From: Lasiosphaeris hirsuta
Taxonomy: Eukaryota > Ascomycota > Sordariomycetes > Sordariales > Lasiosphaeriaceae
Length of the DNA: 64,000 bases
Assembly (NCBI GenBank): GCA_030549175.1
Contig: JAUKUA010000006.1
Location: forward strand, 1,240,001 to 1,304,000
Direction of reading: 5' to 3'
Within the stretch, counting starts at the first letter, position 1, and each line of letters starts with the position of its first letter. The translations under genes and the position numbers were made by a program. Shown piece after piece: positions 1-11,819 of this stretch. The notes below the pieces were generated by a model, which saw nothing but the letters and a program-made list of their open reading frames with translations, was not told the DNA's origin and did no database searches.

Positions 1-1488
1 TATAGTTATATTATAAGCTATCTATATTATAGGTAATAGTTTAAGCTAGTTATTTTATTCGAAATTAACATAAGTACTTAGATATGTTTTAAGTATTTGA
101 TTTAGTCGTTTTGTTTAACTGTCTATTTATAGATAGTATATAGTAAAAAGCTTACTTTTTATTTCTATTTTTATTATAAGCCTTTACTAAAATCTTACCA
201 TTATTAGTTTATCTTTATTTAAGATAATATTATTAAGCTAAATATATATTAATATAATATTTCTCTTATATAAGTAAGTAAGTTATTTAGTTATTATAAT
301 TTTCTTAATTAAAAAAAAATAAACTTATTTCGTAAGTTAATTTATTACTATCTAGATACTATCATATATTATATCTATCGTTAGGACTTTGGAGTCTAAG
401 ATTCTAATGATAAAATCCATTAAGATTAAACTTTATTTTCTTTCTAAAACTAAAAGTAGTTTAAAAAGCTTCTACTATATATATCTCCTTAATTTAATCT
501 TATTATATACGTAATACTTTTAAACGATCTTTTCTACTTTCTTTTTTATAAGTAAGAAGTCGTAATTTTATTGTACTTAGTCTAGTATTTTCACGATTTC
601 TATATAACCTCCTATTTGTCTTTCGTATATCTTTTTAATATGCTCTTCTTATTATAAATGTTAAACATAGGCTTTACCATGGTATTATAGGAGAGAGTTT
701 AGCGTATACCTACCGTTTACTTCCCTTAGTAGGTTTTTCTTTATATCTATTCTTTTATACTAAAAGTTATCGTTTTACTACTCGACCTTAAAACTGGTAT
801 AATAGTCTAAAGAAGTCTATAGTTCGTATATAAGAGTTCCGTCTCTTTCTTCCTTTAAGATCACCTCTATCTTTAGTTCTTTTATTTTTTAATAATCGGA
901 TCTACGACTTGGAGTATCGGCTCTGCCGTTTTTCTTTTCTTTAATATAGAAGATTTTAAAATTAAACAGGGCTAGAAACTTTACTTATCTTATCTATCTT
1001 CTGTTAAGCTTTTTAGTAGTGAAGGTTCTAAGGTTTATATAGTCCATTAGAACCTTTTTAAGCTCTTCCGTGCTACTTAGGTACGGGGTCTATTTTTCGA
1101 AGTATTAGATAACTACTATAAGTTCTTTATCTTTAATATCGTAATATAATACTAGTTTATTAATTTCTTTTAATAGAAATGTTACTAGGTATAGTTTTTT
1201 ATCGTCTTAATACTAACTAAGGACTCTTTTAGATACGTAGTTTAACGAGTCCGTTTTAACGATGTAAGGTTTAGTAAAATTAGATAATATAAGGATTAGA
1301 GTTGTAATAAATACTTCTTTTAATCTCTTAAATACCTTTCTTTATCTATTAGTCTATATAAACGTTACTCTTATTCCTATAAGTTCGTGAAGTAGTTTAG
1401 TAATATATACGAAATATTCAATAAAACTTCGATAGAAGTTCGTAAACTTAATAAAGGCTTGAACTTCTTTTTATATCTTTAGTTCGGG

Positions 1489-2857
1489 TGTCACACTAGT
1501 AGGCTCACCTAGGTCAACAGGGTTACTGACCTCCTTGACCGAGCCACACCACCGGCACACACCACACACCTACACAACATCATGGACCCACAACAACGGG
1601 TTCAGCGAACCCGTCAGTGCGGAGCCAGGAAGTAAACTAATTGGTTTAACCTCTCCCAAGAAGGTTGCCACAACGTGGCTTAACCTCGGGACACACTCCA
1701 GCGTGTGATCAGTGGCTTACTCGGCCCGCACACAGGTCAACGGATCCTTAGGCACGACCACGGGTCGCGACGGGACACCTCGGACCATCCACAAGCCAGA
1801 GCAGCCACACTGTGGACCTCGCCCGCGCTAGGCAACGTCACCAGACTTTAGATTTGTCATGGACAGACCACTCAACCTCAGCATCGCGATCAGGGCCTGC
1901 ACAGTCAGCCAGGATCCTGCAGTTGGTCTTTCAAATCAGGGACCTCCCCGCTATCGCTGGCATTCCTTTGGAAGACCTGGAACCCGACGTTCTCCGGAGT
2001 CTAGCTTCAGTGGTGACAGGTGGTCGCGACCCCCGCGTGTGAGTCACGAAGGGAACCGTTACTGTGACAAGTGCTGGCCTTAGGACTTAGCAGCTTGTGG
2101 CCAACGTAAGTGCCGAGGCTGTGAAGAAACCTCCGCAGCAATGGTCACCATGACCGCTTAAGCTGTAGGAGTAAGTACTAATACCAACCGAGGACCAACG
2201 TGTGATGGGCCGACCCCACCTGGCTTGTAACCACTGATTGGTAGGGCGTAAGAGACGGGCGGCTAGAAGGGAGATTCGGGACCGACGGGCGGTTAGGAAG
2301 ATCCTTTAGGTATCTCGGTATTCATGTATCTTGTACATAGCTTCCCATAAGTAGGACTGGTACCCTGCGACGGATCCTCAAGAGGAAGAAGCTCCCCAAT
2401 TCTCTTTGGACAAACCTAGAAAGATTATCAGCTGAACTTCAGTGAAGCTGAGGGGTAATATAACCTGTGAACCCTTCTGTTTCCCCTGACTTGCAACTAC
2501 GAAGCATCGTGTGTTATCTTCTGTCGCATTGTTCCATCTCCCTGAACCTTCCTCTTCTTACAGCGCATACTACCACTCTGGGCTGTGACGATCAACTCCC
2601 TCAACCACTGTGCCAAAGCTCTAAATCCAACCTGGTACCTAGACACTTAACCGTTGAGTCGTGCGAAGCCCTGCGAAGATCATCTCCCTGAGTCGGAAGG
2701 CTTGAAAGCTCTGAATCAGACTAACACCACTGCCGGGGTAGTCAGCTGTCCGGTTGAAGTTGTGATCAAGGTTATAGCTCTGCAGTTCGATTCCTCACCT
2801 GATACCTCACCTTGTGGTTGTCACACCCCAGACCTTCGGTGGCTGGCCTGTGTCACA
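1489..2857 (+). mobile_element. Solo LTR (family 1) inserted in element B, TSD TCGGG
   Basis: A 1369-bp GC-richer sequence opens with TGTCACACTAG and closes with CTGTGTCACA, so it has TG..CA ends and a short terminal inverted repeat. It is flanked by a perfect 5-bp duplication, TCGGG at 1484-1488 and 2858-2862. The host element's pol frame continues cleanly across it, so it is a genuine insertion that later recombined to a solo LTR. It is much less RIP-mutated than its surroundings, suggesting a younger insertion or escape from RIP. It matches the LTRs at 11820-12713, 14072-15300 and 20018-21332. Short ORFs inside it are not genes. Confidence 0.9.
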
Positions 2858-5800
2858 TCGGGCTAATCTTAAATAGCCTCGAATTTCGACAGTTCTATCT
2901 TAACCTATCCTAGTATTATCTTAAAACCTAAGTAAGTAAGTTTCTATATATAGAACTTACTCTTTCTAAGATATATTAAGAGTTTTACCTTCTTAATCAC
3001 CTAAAGTACCTAGTATTATTACTTTATATTAGAAATGGTCGTAACATGTCTTAAACGTAATTTTATACTCGTCTTCTACTTTAATTTAAACATAATTATA
3101 TACTTTAGAGAAATCTATAACTAAGAGCTAGTTAATATAAGTAACTTAGTCTTATATTTTAGATGTAAGAGATAATAGGTAATGATTCTTAATATTATCT
3201 TCGTTTAAGGCTTAGTAATTTATTATTTGTTATAGGTTTGTTATTTCTTTCTTTCATATAAATAATATAAGATATCTTACTTTTAATTCCAAGAGTTTAA
3301 TAAACTTTGTCGTAAGTTTTTTCTTTAAATATTTTTATAATATCTTATCTTACTGAAGGTTTAGGTAATATGTAGAAAAAAGCTGAAGATTAGCTTCTTT
3401 TTTAAGCTTAATCTTATAGTTGAACAGCTTATACTCGGAAAGTTCATCTAATCATTTTTTAAAAACTAAGTACTATAGATATTTCTTCAGTACTTATAAG
3501 AGATCTCTAAGTTCTTTACTAAGTCTAGGTAATAAGGACTATTCTTTAATATCTTTTGTTACTATAATCTTAATTTATAACTATATATCTTTAAAGATGT
3601 TTTCTTTTATTAGTAAAGGTCTTTTTACTTCTTTCTGTCAAATTAGAAGTCTTAAATGTTAAGTTAGTTTATTTCCTAATTAAGGTTAGGATTATATTTT
3701 CGTAGCTAGGAATAGCCTAGAGCTATCGTAGGCTTTTCTCTTATTAATAAGATTAAGAAGAACTTTCTTTTTAAATATTATTATCTATTATAATTAAGAG
3801 TAGTGAAGTCGTCCTTTTGGTAAGTTTTCTATTGTAAACTACTCTTTACTCTTTAAATATTTATATTTATATAAGTCGCTTAAGCTCCTTTTATAGTAAC
3901 TAATATAAGTTTATAATTATTAGATTGATAATATTTGTATTACTTCTAAAGTTTACTATCGTATAGATAAGCATTTTTTATCCCTTTAATAATATTAAAA
4001 AGATAAAACGTTTTTTTCTTTCTACGGTAGCTATCCTTTTGATATATATTTCCTTTAAAGGTTTTAATAACTATGCTTTAGTATATTTCTTTCTTTATTA
4101 AACTTTCATTTATTATTATAAAAATCTTACTTAATTCTTCTTAAAAGCCTTAAGTCGTTTCCTAGGTAGTTATTTAATATATATCTCTTTTTAACTTTTA
4201 GTTTATTTTAGGTTATATATATGATACTTGTTAAAAGTATAAATGTTTCTATATTATATATTATAATTTTTTACTTCTTATGACCTAACCTCTTAGACCT
4301 CTAAGACGTATTATCAATAGTAATTTATCTTATATTTCTTTATTTATATTCTATAGTAACAATTTATAAGTATAAGATTATAAAGACAAATCTTATTATT
4401 AACTTGTTTATTATATATAATATCTTTATTAATATAGATATTATACTTTTTTAGTCTTAACTCTTTAAGAATTAGTTTATTTATAACTTAGTTAAGAAAG
4501 TGTCTTAAGTAAATCTTAAGGCTAAAATATTTAGTAAGTCGATAGTTATTAGATTGGTAATAAAACTATAGTATCTTATAATATTTATAGTAATCTTTAT
4601 AATAAGTTAAATATTTAAGAGGTTATAAAACTTACTATCTCTAAGTAGTAGTAGATTAAGGTCTTAGTATTGTTATTATCTCTTCTTAATCTTTTTTACT
4701 AAGCTAAAGATTTATACTTATTAATATTTATTTCTTTAAGACCTTTTTCTTTAGTATTAAAATCTTACTATCTTTGTTTGGTTCGATCTCGAGACTTTAT
4801 TTCCTAACCTCTCGTAAAAAGTCTTAAGCTTCTTATTCTATTACATAAGGTATATTCCTTAAGAGAGCTAATATTAAGCTCTTATCTTATAGACTTTGTT
4901 AAAGTATTACCTCGATTAATAGTTAGGTTATATCTATCTATACTTTGATATATAAACTGTTAAAAAAGAATCTATTAATATCATCTTCTCTTATTTATAT
5001 GTCTAATTCTTTTAACTTCTCGTCTTTTAAATATTCTCTTTCCTTAGAGTTTTTAAATTTATTTTAGATATTCTATTGTTGTTATATTCCCTCTTATATA
5101 GATATTATATTGCTTATTTTACTTAATATTTTCTCGTCTTAAATAGTTATTAAATCTTCTTATTTATTTATTAGTAAGTTATTATATTCTTTTAAGTTTA
5201 CTATATAAACAATAAGTTCTTTTTTCATATTAATACTCAAGATTTGTTGAACTTCGGAAACTAACCTCTATATAACTCACTTTTAAGTTTTCTTATGATA
5301 TTCTTTGACGAAGTATCTTTTTTTATAGTAGTTATAATATTTAACTTAACTCTTGTCTTTCTTAGTTATAAAAGGTTTATTAAATTTAAAGAAAGCCTTG
5401 TTATTCTACTTATTAATCTATACTACGTCAATTTCTATAAGGTTAATATATCTATATCTTCCGTATATTATATTAGATAATATCTTTCTTATTAGTTCTG
5501 TTTTTAAAATAGTAATAAAGATAGTTTTATAATACTTATAATATTAATTATCGACCTTAATAACTATCATAATAAATTCTTTAAAAGTTACTAGTTAATC
5601 TTTTAAAAAAAGTTAATCTATAATATATAACTTTATGCCCTTCTAAAATATTAATTATTAATACTTCCTATCTTAGTTTTATGTTCTATAATTCTATAAT
5701 AAACCTAGTTCTGTAGTCTATAACTAACGTAGCCTGTTTTAAGGCCTAGAGTCTTTTTTTAAAGTTCTTTCTCATAACCTTAAGAAAGTTATAATAACTA

Positions 5801-6586
5801 TAGAAGATCTTCTAGGTGAAGGGGTTCTTTTCCTTTAACTCGTCCGTCTCGAGGTTATTATATACTTTAAGGTAGGGTTCGTACCATTTCATTATGATAT
5901 CTATAAGGAGAGATCTTAAGAATAAGACTTTATCAGATTTTTTTATAAACTGATAATCGTTATAGTAGATATAGGCTTTGATACTAGTTAACTAAGATTC
6001 TAGGTCTTATGATTTTCTATCATACTTTAAGGGGAGTAGTAGCTTAGGTTTCTTTCTTTTCGAGTCTCTGACCTCCTTACTTTTACTTTCTAATGTCTGT
6101 ATTACTACCTTTAAGACGTCGTTCCCCTTCTTAAGGTAGTTAGTATCGATACGTAGTTACGAAACTTTGGTAGCCAAGGCTTTAACTGTGATCCTTAGTG
6201 AGGTATCCCCCGATTCCGCCATTGTTGGTATTCTCTTGTTTTGTCTGAGACTTTTGATCAATGTCCTCCCGAGGGGAACGCAAGTAACGTGTTATAACCT
6301 ATGTACTAGGTATCGAAGTACGTAGTGTTAAATGATAGATCGTAAGGCAGAACGCCCAGGTCGATTATGGTACAAGGGGAGATTGATCGAGATGAAGGCA
6401 AGCGTCTTAGACAGGGGGTTTCATACTTTGTTAAAGAGATTGCTGTCACTATAGTAATCGTACTTTAGGACACAGCAGAATATGAATTGCTTGCGTGAGG
6501 AACAGGAATCCTCACGCTCCAAGGTGCCTAACACGTTAGCTACTTATAACTACTCAGTAAGTTAACTAAGTCCTTTTCTTTGTGAG

Positions 6587-6766
6587 CATAACGTTCGGGA
6601 CCTGTCTGCTTTGCTGGGGATCGTACGAATTACTCAGACTGTACCGTCTGATCTGTCAAAGATCGCACAGGTTGTGCATAACGCTCGGGACCTGTCTACT
6701 CTGTTAGGGATCGCACGGATCACGCAGACCGTACCGTCTAATCTGTCAAAGATCGCACAGGTCGTT
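6587..6766. repeat. 90-bp tandem duplication inside the element B LTR
   Basis: Two head-to-tail copies, 6587-6676 and 6677-6766, each start CATAACGYTCGGGACCTGTC and end near GATCGCACAGGT. They differ mainly at RIP-type C/T and G/A positions. The paralogous LTR at 22751-23134 carries only one diverged unit here, so the duplication is specific to this copy or subfamily. Confidence 0.85.
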
Positions 6767-6770
6767 CTAA

Positions 6771-6792
6771 GTCACGTGACTCGTCACGTGAC
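6771..6792. promoter_or_regulatory. Paired CACGTG palindromes near the LTR 5' end
   Basis: Two GTCACGTGAC palindromes sit at 6771-6780 and 6783-6792, separated by two bases, 26 bp inside the LTR terminus. The same pair (GTTACGTGAC and GTCACGTGAT) occurs at 23092-23113 in the second copy. CACGTG is the classical bHLH/E-box core. Conservation in both LTR copies and a U3 position make a promoter element plausible; binding is inferred only. Confidence 0.5.
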
Positions 6793-6825
6793 CAAAGTAA
6801 CCTTCATAGGTTGTTACAAGAAGCT

Positions 6826-6911
6826 TATATTAATAAACTTTATAATAGACCTTCTTCTCTCTAATAGATATAGTTTTATCTAAGTTATTATTAACATATT
6901 TACTAAAATAA
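6826..6911 (+). mobile_element. Integrase fragment related to element A
   Basis: About 86 bp closely match element A integrase at 18903-18990 (LINFIIDL...NRY...VII frame, with the same RIP substitutions). The fragment sits between the element B LTR and a small repeat. It is a leftover of an older gypsy copy into which element B and the small element inserted. Confidence 0.7.
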
Positions 6912-6917
6912 CATATC

Positions 6918-7151
6918 TGCTACGGTCAAAAGAACCGCTTGTGTAAGCGTTACTTTGGTAGTCCTTCACATGAACACTGACATGACATATTGTATGGTGG
7001 TGTAAATAATTTGTAAAGGATGGCCCGTTGGTAATCAGTCTGGAGGGCACGCTACCATTATATGGTAACGTACCCCCTGTGCTCAATTGAGCGTAGGGAC
7101 TGTGCATAACGGACTAACCTATCTAAGCTATCTACATTTTTCCACGTAACA
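6918..7151 (-). mobile_element. Small TG..CA palindromic element, copy 1
   Basis: This 234-bp sequence is the reverse complement of the element at 22270-22501. On the minus strand it starts TGTTACGTGG and ends CCGTAGCA. It carries degenerate versions of both internal palindromes; substitutions look like RIP. No clear target duplication is visible around this copy. It encodes no protein. Confidence 0.75.
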
Positions 7152-7297
7152 TGTACCTGGGGCAAAGAATAAAGAAAAGGGCGTCCTCGCTATCGTCCTC
7201 CGCTCTCTTAAACTATAAGAAAAGTATCAATTACTCCCAGCCCTTTCGTACACCGTTACCATGCTTAGATCATCCCATTCCCTATACTCATGCCCCT

Positions 7298-8908
7298 CTA
7301 GTCTACAGTGTCGAAGAGTGTCTTTCGCTTAGTCGTCTTGGGAAGTGACTTTTTGGCGGTAGGCTTCTTATGACCGATACCTTTGGTAGAGGTCTCTTAA
7401 GTAGGAGAAAAGGCTACCGACTTACTACGTGTACTAACCTTAGGAGCGTTAATGCCGAATAGGTTAATAAAGGTACCGTGCTTATTCTACTTCTTAGATA
7501 AAGTATCCATAGCTATGATTTCACTCTGGGTATCCTCAGTAGGGTACTTACGTGAGGTACCGAGGGTCATAATAGGCATAAGGATATTTAAACGAATAGT
7601 CGAGGTAGCCGTGGGTCACGTAGTTGATGGTTACTTAATAACCTTGTTAAGCTTTGTCAAGTCCTTTTAAAGATTTTAGACCTAGTTATTAAGTACTTTG
7701 GTCTTCGGGCTAACCTTGTTTATACGGCCCGTTAGAACGTTAACTTACTCCTTGGTAATATACTTATCGAGGTTATCTATCGTCATTCTCTTTATAACCT
7801 AGAAAGCTTCACGGACCTTATCGTAACTCAGAAGCTCCTTAATCTTATTCTTAAGGGCATTGATCTTACCCTTAAGGTACTTTTAGCGATTGTGTATGTT
7901 AGTAAATATATTAGCTATGGAAGACGTATAAACTAATTTAGCCTTCTTAAGCTTTGTAGTTTTGTCGGCGAGCTGGTACTTAAGGCGTTGGAACTACGTA
8001 TATTAGTATTAGTTCGTACCGGTAATAAGGACGTTTACTTAGTTAGCCTAGATATGAACTTACGTAAGATCGAGGTAATTAAGGTAAATAAAGACTAAAG
8101 ATAATTTCTTGTTTAAAGTAGCTATAGGGTAATAGTAAATAATCGTAAGGATAGATACCTTTAAAAGTAAGTAGTTATTATTAATATCTTACTTATCGTA
8201 TGTTATTTTAGCTTTGTTTAATAACTTCTTTAACTAACGTATATATAGGTTGTTAGTTAAACCTTAGTTCTTAGTAGCTGACTTTGATCCTTTAGTAAAG
8301 ATATCTTTGATTTTTTTATTTATTATAAAAAGAAGCTTTAGATTATTAATTATAAAGATAATACGTTTATAAGCTTCTTATCTACTTACTAACTTGTTAT
8401 GGTACTTAAACTCGAAGTAAGCTTTATAGTCTAGTAAGACCTTAGGCTCTTTACCGCTAGTAGTAAGTTATTTAACTCTTTACTTAGCTTATTTCTAAAG
8501 TATCTTTATATCTTAACGGTAGTACTTCTTAGGGATACGATATTTGACAAGTAAGCCGGTAGAAAAGCAAAGTAAGCTGTCCGAGAGATTGAAGGTTATT
8601 TCTTTATTTTTGTTATCGGGCTTACTTTCTATAGTAAGGTTAAAGTTATTGTTCTCTACGTACTCACTCTTATTATTATTATAGTTAGAATCGTAGTTAG
8701 GTATATCGTCGGGCTTAGGCTTATCGTAGTCGTCCTTACTATGTTCAGTAGTAATAGTAACACTCTCTTAGGTTTATCTAACGTATCTTAAGGTTTCTTC
8801 GGCTAGAATTTAAAGGTATATAGAATTTAGACTCTTAGTTATTAGACTGTCCTTAGATATATCTAGATTATTTGGCTTAACTTGAGCTACTTCGAATTGA
8901 CGTTTCAT
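7298..8908 (-). pseudogene. RIP-punctured 537-codon reading frame, family not recognised
   Basis: A single minus-strand frame runs from ATG at 8908 to TAG at 7298-7300 (1611 nt) with no frame change. It is interrupted by more than a dozen TAA/TAG codons of the kind RIP makes from CAA, CAG and TGG. The start is MKRQFEVAQVKPNNLD. An Asp/Asn-rich stretch follows, then a hydrophobic/basic middle, a Lys-rich probable coiled coil from about residue 311 (LADKTTKLKKAK) to about 360, and a basic tail (KKSLPKTTKRKTLFDTVD). It lies downstream of element C on the same strand. I see no RT, integrase, DDE or gag motif. It could be a third ORF of element C, a gag-like or transposon accessory protein, or a captured gene. 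I do not assign a function. Confidence 0.5.
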
Positions 8909-9430
8909 TTTATAAATGTACTTTTATAAATAACTAAATTTAGCTATCTTAAAGCGTAAATAAACGTAATAGTAAGGTATAAAGAAAGTATGAAGGTATA
9001 ACTTAATAGTGGTAATAAGGATGATAATAGTTATAAGAAAGAAAATGTAAGGATTTTATAGGAGGGGTTTTTTAGTTAGTAGCCTAGCCTAGTAGGCTAG
9101 GGCCTTATGATAAGGAAAATTAACAGAGGAAAAACGATACCATGATAAGGTTTCTATCTGATTATCTGGTCTTTTTTAGCTTATAGTAGGAAGGTACTTA
9201 TGTAACTAAGTAAGGTTAATAAAGGAAAGTAAAAGAAAGAAAAGATTTAGTGTTATGGCTAAAATATTCTCTTATCTTATTAAGAAAGCTATTCGCCCTT
9301 AAAAATATCTATTATCTAACGGTTTAGTATTATAGAAGCTTAACTATTATTTTTGTAGTAAGGATAATATCGACCTTAATGTACTTGATAGTTTTAATAT
9401 CTTTGTTCTTATATTCCTTATCTTAGTCGA
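8909..9430. other. AT-rich gap between unknown frame and element C
   Basis: I see no coding signal. A small palindromic motif (CCTAGCCTAGTAGGCTAGG, about 9083-9102) could belong to the 3' LTR or untranslated end of element C, but I could not delimit an LTR. Confidence 0.4.
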
Positions 9431-11819
9431 TAAGGTTTCTTACTTTATAACTTATGATAATATCTCTTACGTTTAGTAATAGGTTTATTCTTAGCTTTTA
9501 TATATTGTCTTTAGCTTCGTAATTCTTTTAACGGACGAGGTACTTAACACTTAGGTTTTTCTTCTTTTAGCTTACTTTATTACTGACGATATGGTTAAGC
9601 TTTTATTTTTCTTATTTGTTAACCTTGACAGCTAGTAATACTTATTACTTTTAGCTAAAAGGATCCTTGTCTTATTAAGGACGGTATAGTTACGTAACTA
9701 AGATAACTAAGTATATTTCTTATGATATTAGAAAGTTAAGCTTATAAGTTAGATTACTTATCTTTATCTTACTAATGATCTTAAACGGGCCCGTTCTTTA
9801 AGGTGACTATTTCTTTTTTAACTTGCCAAGTAGATAGTAACCTTTGTAGAGATATAAGTAAATAGTATTTCCGATCTTAAAGATCTTAGGTATATACTTA
9901 TTGTTATAGTAGAGTTTTATTATTATACTAACGATATTAAGAAGTTAAATTACTTCCTTTTGGTAATATTTCCTAAGAACTTCCATTACCTCGGTATCTA
10001 CTTTTATACCTTTTTTCACGGTTAAAATATTTACCAGAGACCTTGGCCGGAATTTAAAGACTAGTTCGTTAGGTAATTTACTAATTATAACGGTTAATGT
10101 ATTATTAATGTTAAACTAAAGTAATAATAATATATTAACCTATAGAATCTTTCTATCTGTTATAGAGATATAGAAATAAATAGTAATCTTAACTGTTTAG
10201 TTCGTCCTTTCTAACTAATTATCGGTTTATAGGTAGTAAGTAGTAGAAAAGAATAGTTTAACATTATAAATATCGAAAATCTCTTTCTATAATATCGAGG
10301 TAAACTTTAGGTCTTTGTTATTAATAATCATCGTTAGTAGTCCCTAGTCATATATAAATAATGATTTTATTAATACTTTTACTTAATCTTTAGCTATATA
10401 AGTATAATATCTTATTAGTAAAAAATTTTTTCTAAAGAACTTATATATAACTATATAAAGTGTGTTAAGTATGTTATAGCCTTTGAGGTACTATATTATT
10501 TTAGTTAATAAGACTATAGGTAGGCTGATAATGAAATCTATTATAATAGTATAGAACTGCTATAAGATTATATAGATAGATATCATTTCTTCGTTCATAA
10601 GCTACCTGTTAGTCTAGTTCTAATAATAAGTTTTATAAAACTAGATAAAACATTTTACTTTTTATACCTTATTAATAAAGTATATATTCTAAAGGTTATT
10701 TATCATCTTATAAAAACTGAAATGATACGATTTATCGTAAACTATCTTAAGTACTATCTTAACATACGTTCTTAGGATATAGAGGCGACGATTTCTATCG
10801 TGATCGACGTAATATAGTAACTTGTCCCTAATCTTAAATGGTCCTATTAAAAGTTATAGATACTTCTTAGATACTTTAGTACGTTTTATCTATTATGATA
10901 TAATAAGTTTTTTTATCTTAGTGTTAATACTAGCTATTAACTTATTATATTTTATATCGTTTTTATAACCCTTATATAGAACAGTTTTAAATAAGTCGTT
11001 AATAATAGACTTAGTACTTACCTAAGTAACCATAACAAATATCTCGTCTCCTATGTTTCATATTATAGCCTAGATATTATCAAGCTCGTTAAATTTATCT
11101 ACCTTAAGCTTCTTAGAGTTCTGTTTAAATGTTAGAAGTCGTAAATATATATTAGAAACGACGTTAAGAACGTCTAAGATATGAAAAACGTCGATTTCAA
11201 ACTAGGAAAGTTAATTTGTTATATTTATAAGCTTGAGATTAGCCTTATTTAAGTCCATCGTTACTAAAGATATATACTTAACGATACTATTAGTAAGAGT
11301 ATAATCTGTTAGAACATTTGAATAATATTAGTTTAACTAAATTATCTTCCTAAGCTTCTTAACTACCTATATAATTACTATAACCTCTACTTCCATAGAT
11401 CTGTATTTCTACTCGGTCACAATAGTTACTCTTAATAAGAATATAATCAGTAGAACCTTCTTTACTACGAGGTTACGCCCTAGGATTATTTTCTTATCTT
11501 AGTTATTCTTAAGTTAAAAAACGAAGAGGCCAAAAGCTCCTTTATAAGTATCGACTTTAAAGAATAATAGCTTCGTTTTAATATAATAATAAGTCATAAA
11601 TTATATATATAAGTATTCTTATAGTAGGCGGAAAGGTTTCTATTTATCTTTTAAAGGTTAAAAACGTATTTTCGATATATAAGCTTTCCTCACGTTCTTT
11701 ATACTTCCGTTTATAATCTTTCCTTTCTCACGGCCTAATATTAATAATACCGTCTTTTTTTTTCTATAACAGTCTAACTTTGATATCATACTAAGTAATC
11801 TTATATCGTAACTATCTAG
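9430..11819 (-). mobile_element. Element C: RIP-degraded chromovirus 3' half (RNase H, integrase, chromodomain)
   Basis: On the minus strand the pol order is recognisable. RNase H and its tether come first at about 11100-11700 (IILGRNL, TMDLNKANL, FEIDVFHILDVLNVV). The integrase zinc-binding and core region follows (YDKSYHFSFYK at about 10730-10760; INNKDLKFTSIL and FFSTTYYL*TDN*LERTN at about 10200-10350). Next are the C-terminal YYNNKYIPKIFKIG and TGPFKII (GPF/Y) blocks at about 9770-9920, and a chromodomain (KYLVR*KNYEAKDNI) at about 9440-9570. Stops are nearly all TAA/TAG replacing Gln/Trp. RT, gag and 5' LTR are missing because the sequence breaks at 11819 into a truncated element A LTR. 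Confidence 0.8.

Larger units (their letters stand above)
1..6818 (-). mobile_element. Element B: RIP-degraded Ty3/gypsy retrotransposon, minus strand, truncated by the window edge
   Basis: Read on the minus strand, this is one gypsy element interrupted by a solo LTR. The LTR lies at about 6300-6818 and a gag-like frame opens with ATG at 6222 (MAESGDTS...). RT follows at about 2863-3150, with the RIPed equivalents of the YNYVRIKEGDEYK, FRTRYGHFEY and YLGF blocks. Its frame resumes at 1488 with FTNFYRSFIEYF-like RT/RNase H linker sequence. RNase H follows, with YDIKDKEL (about 1110-1150) and the FNFKIFY...GRADTPSRR end (about 910-960). Integrase would lie left of base 1. Most expected Gln and Trp codons read TAA or TAG, which is C-to-T RIP. 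No intact ORF remains, so the element is dead. The gypsy assignment is firm; domain edges are approximate. Confidence 0.82.
6300..6818 (-). repeat. LTR (family 2) of element B
   Basis: On the minus strand the LTR begins TGTAACAACC at 6818. It shares a long stretch with 22751-23134, including the block 'aggaatcctcacgctccaag'. The lower end is not sharply defined (about 6300-6340); gag ATG follows at 6222. Inside are two adjacent GTCACGTGAC palindromes and a 90-bp tandem duplication, listed separately. Its GC content is higher than that of the coding part of the same element. Confidence 0.7.

Noticed and set aside
3420..5480. Short ORFs in the AT-rich block (for example 3420-3662, 5295-5480)
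   Set aside because: AT-rich chance frames; the real pol frame of element B is on the opposite strand here.
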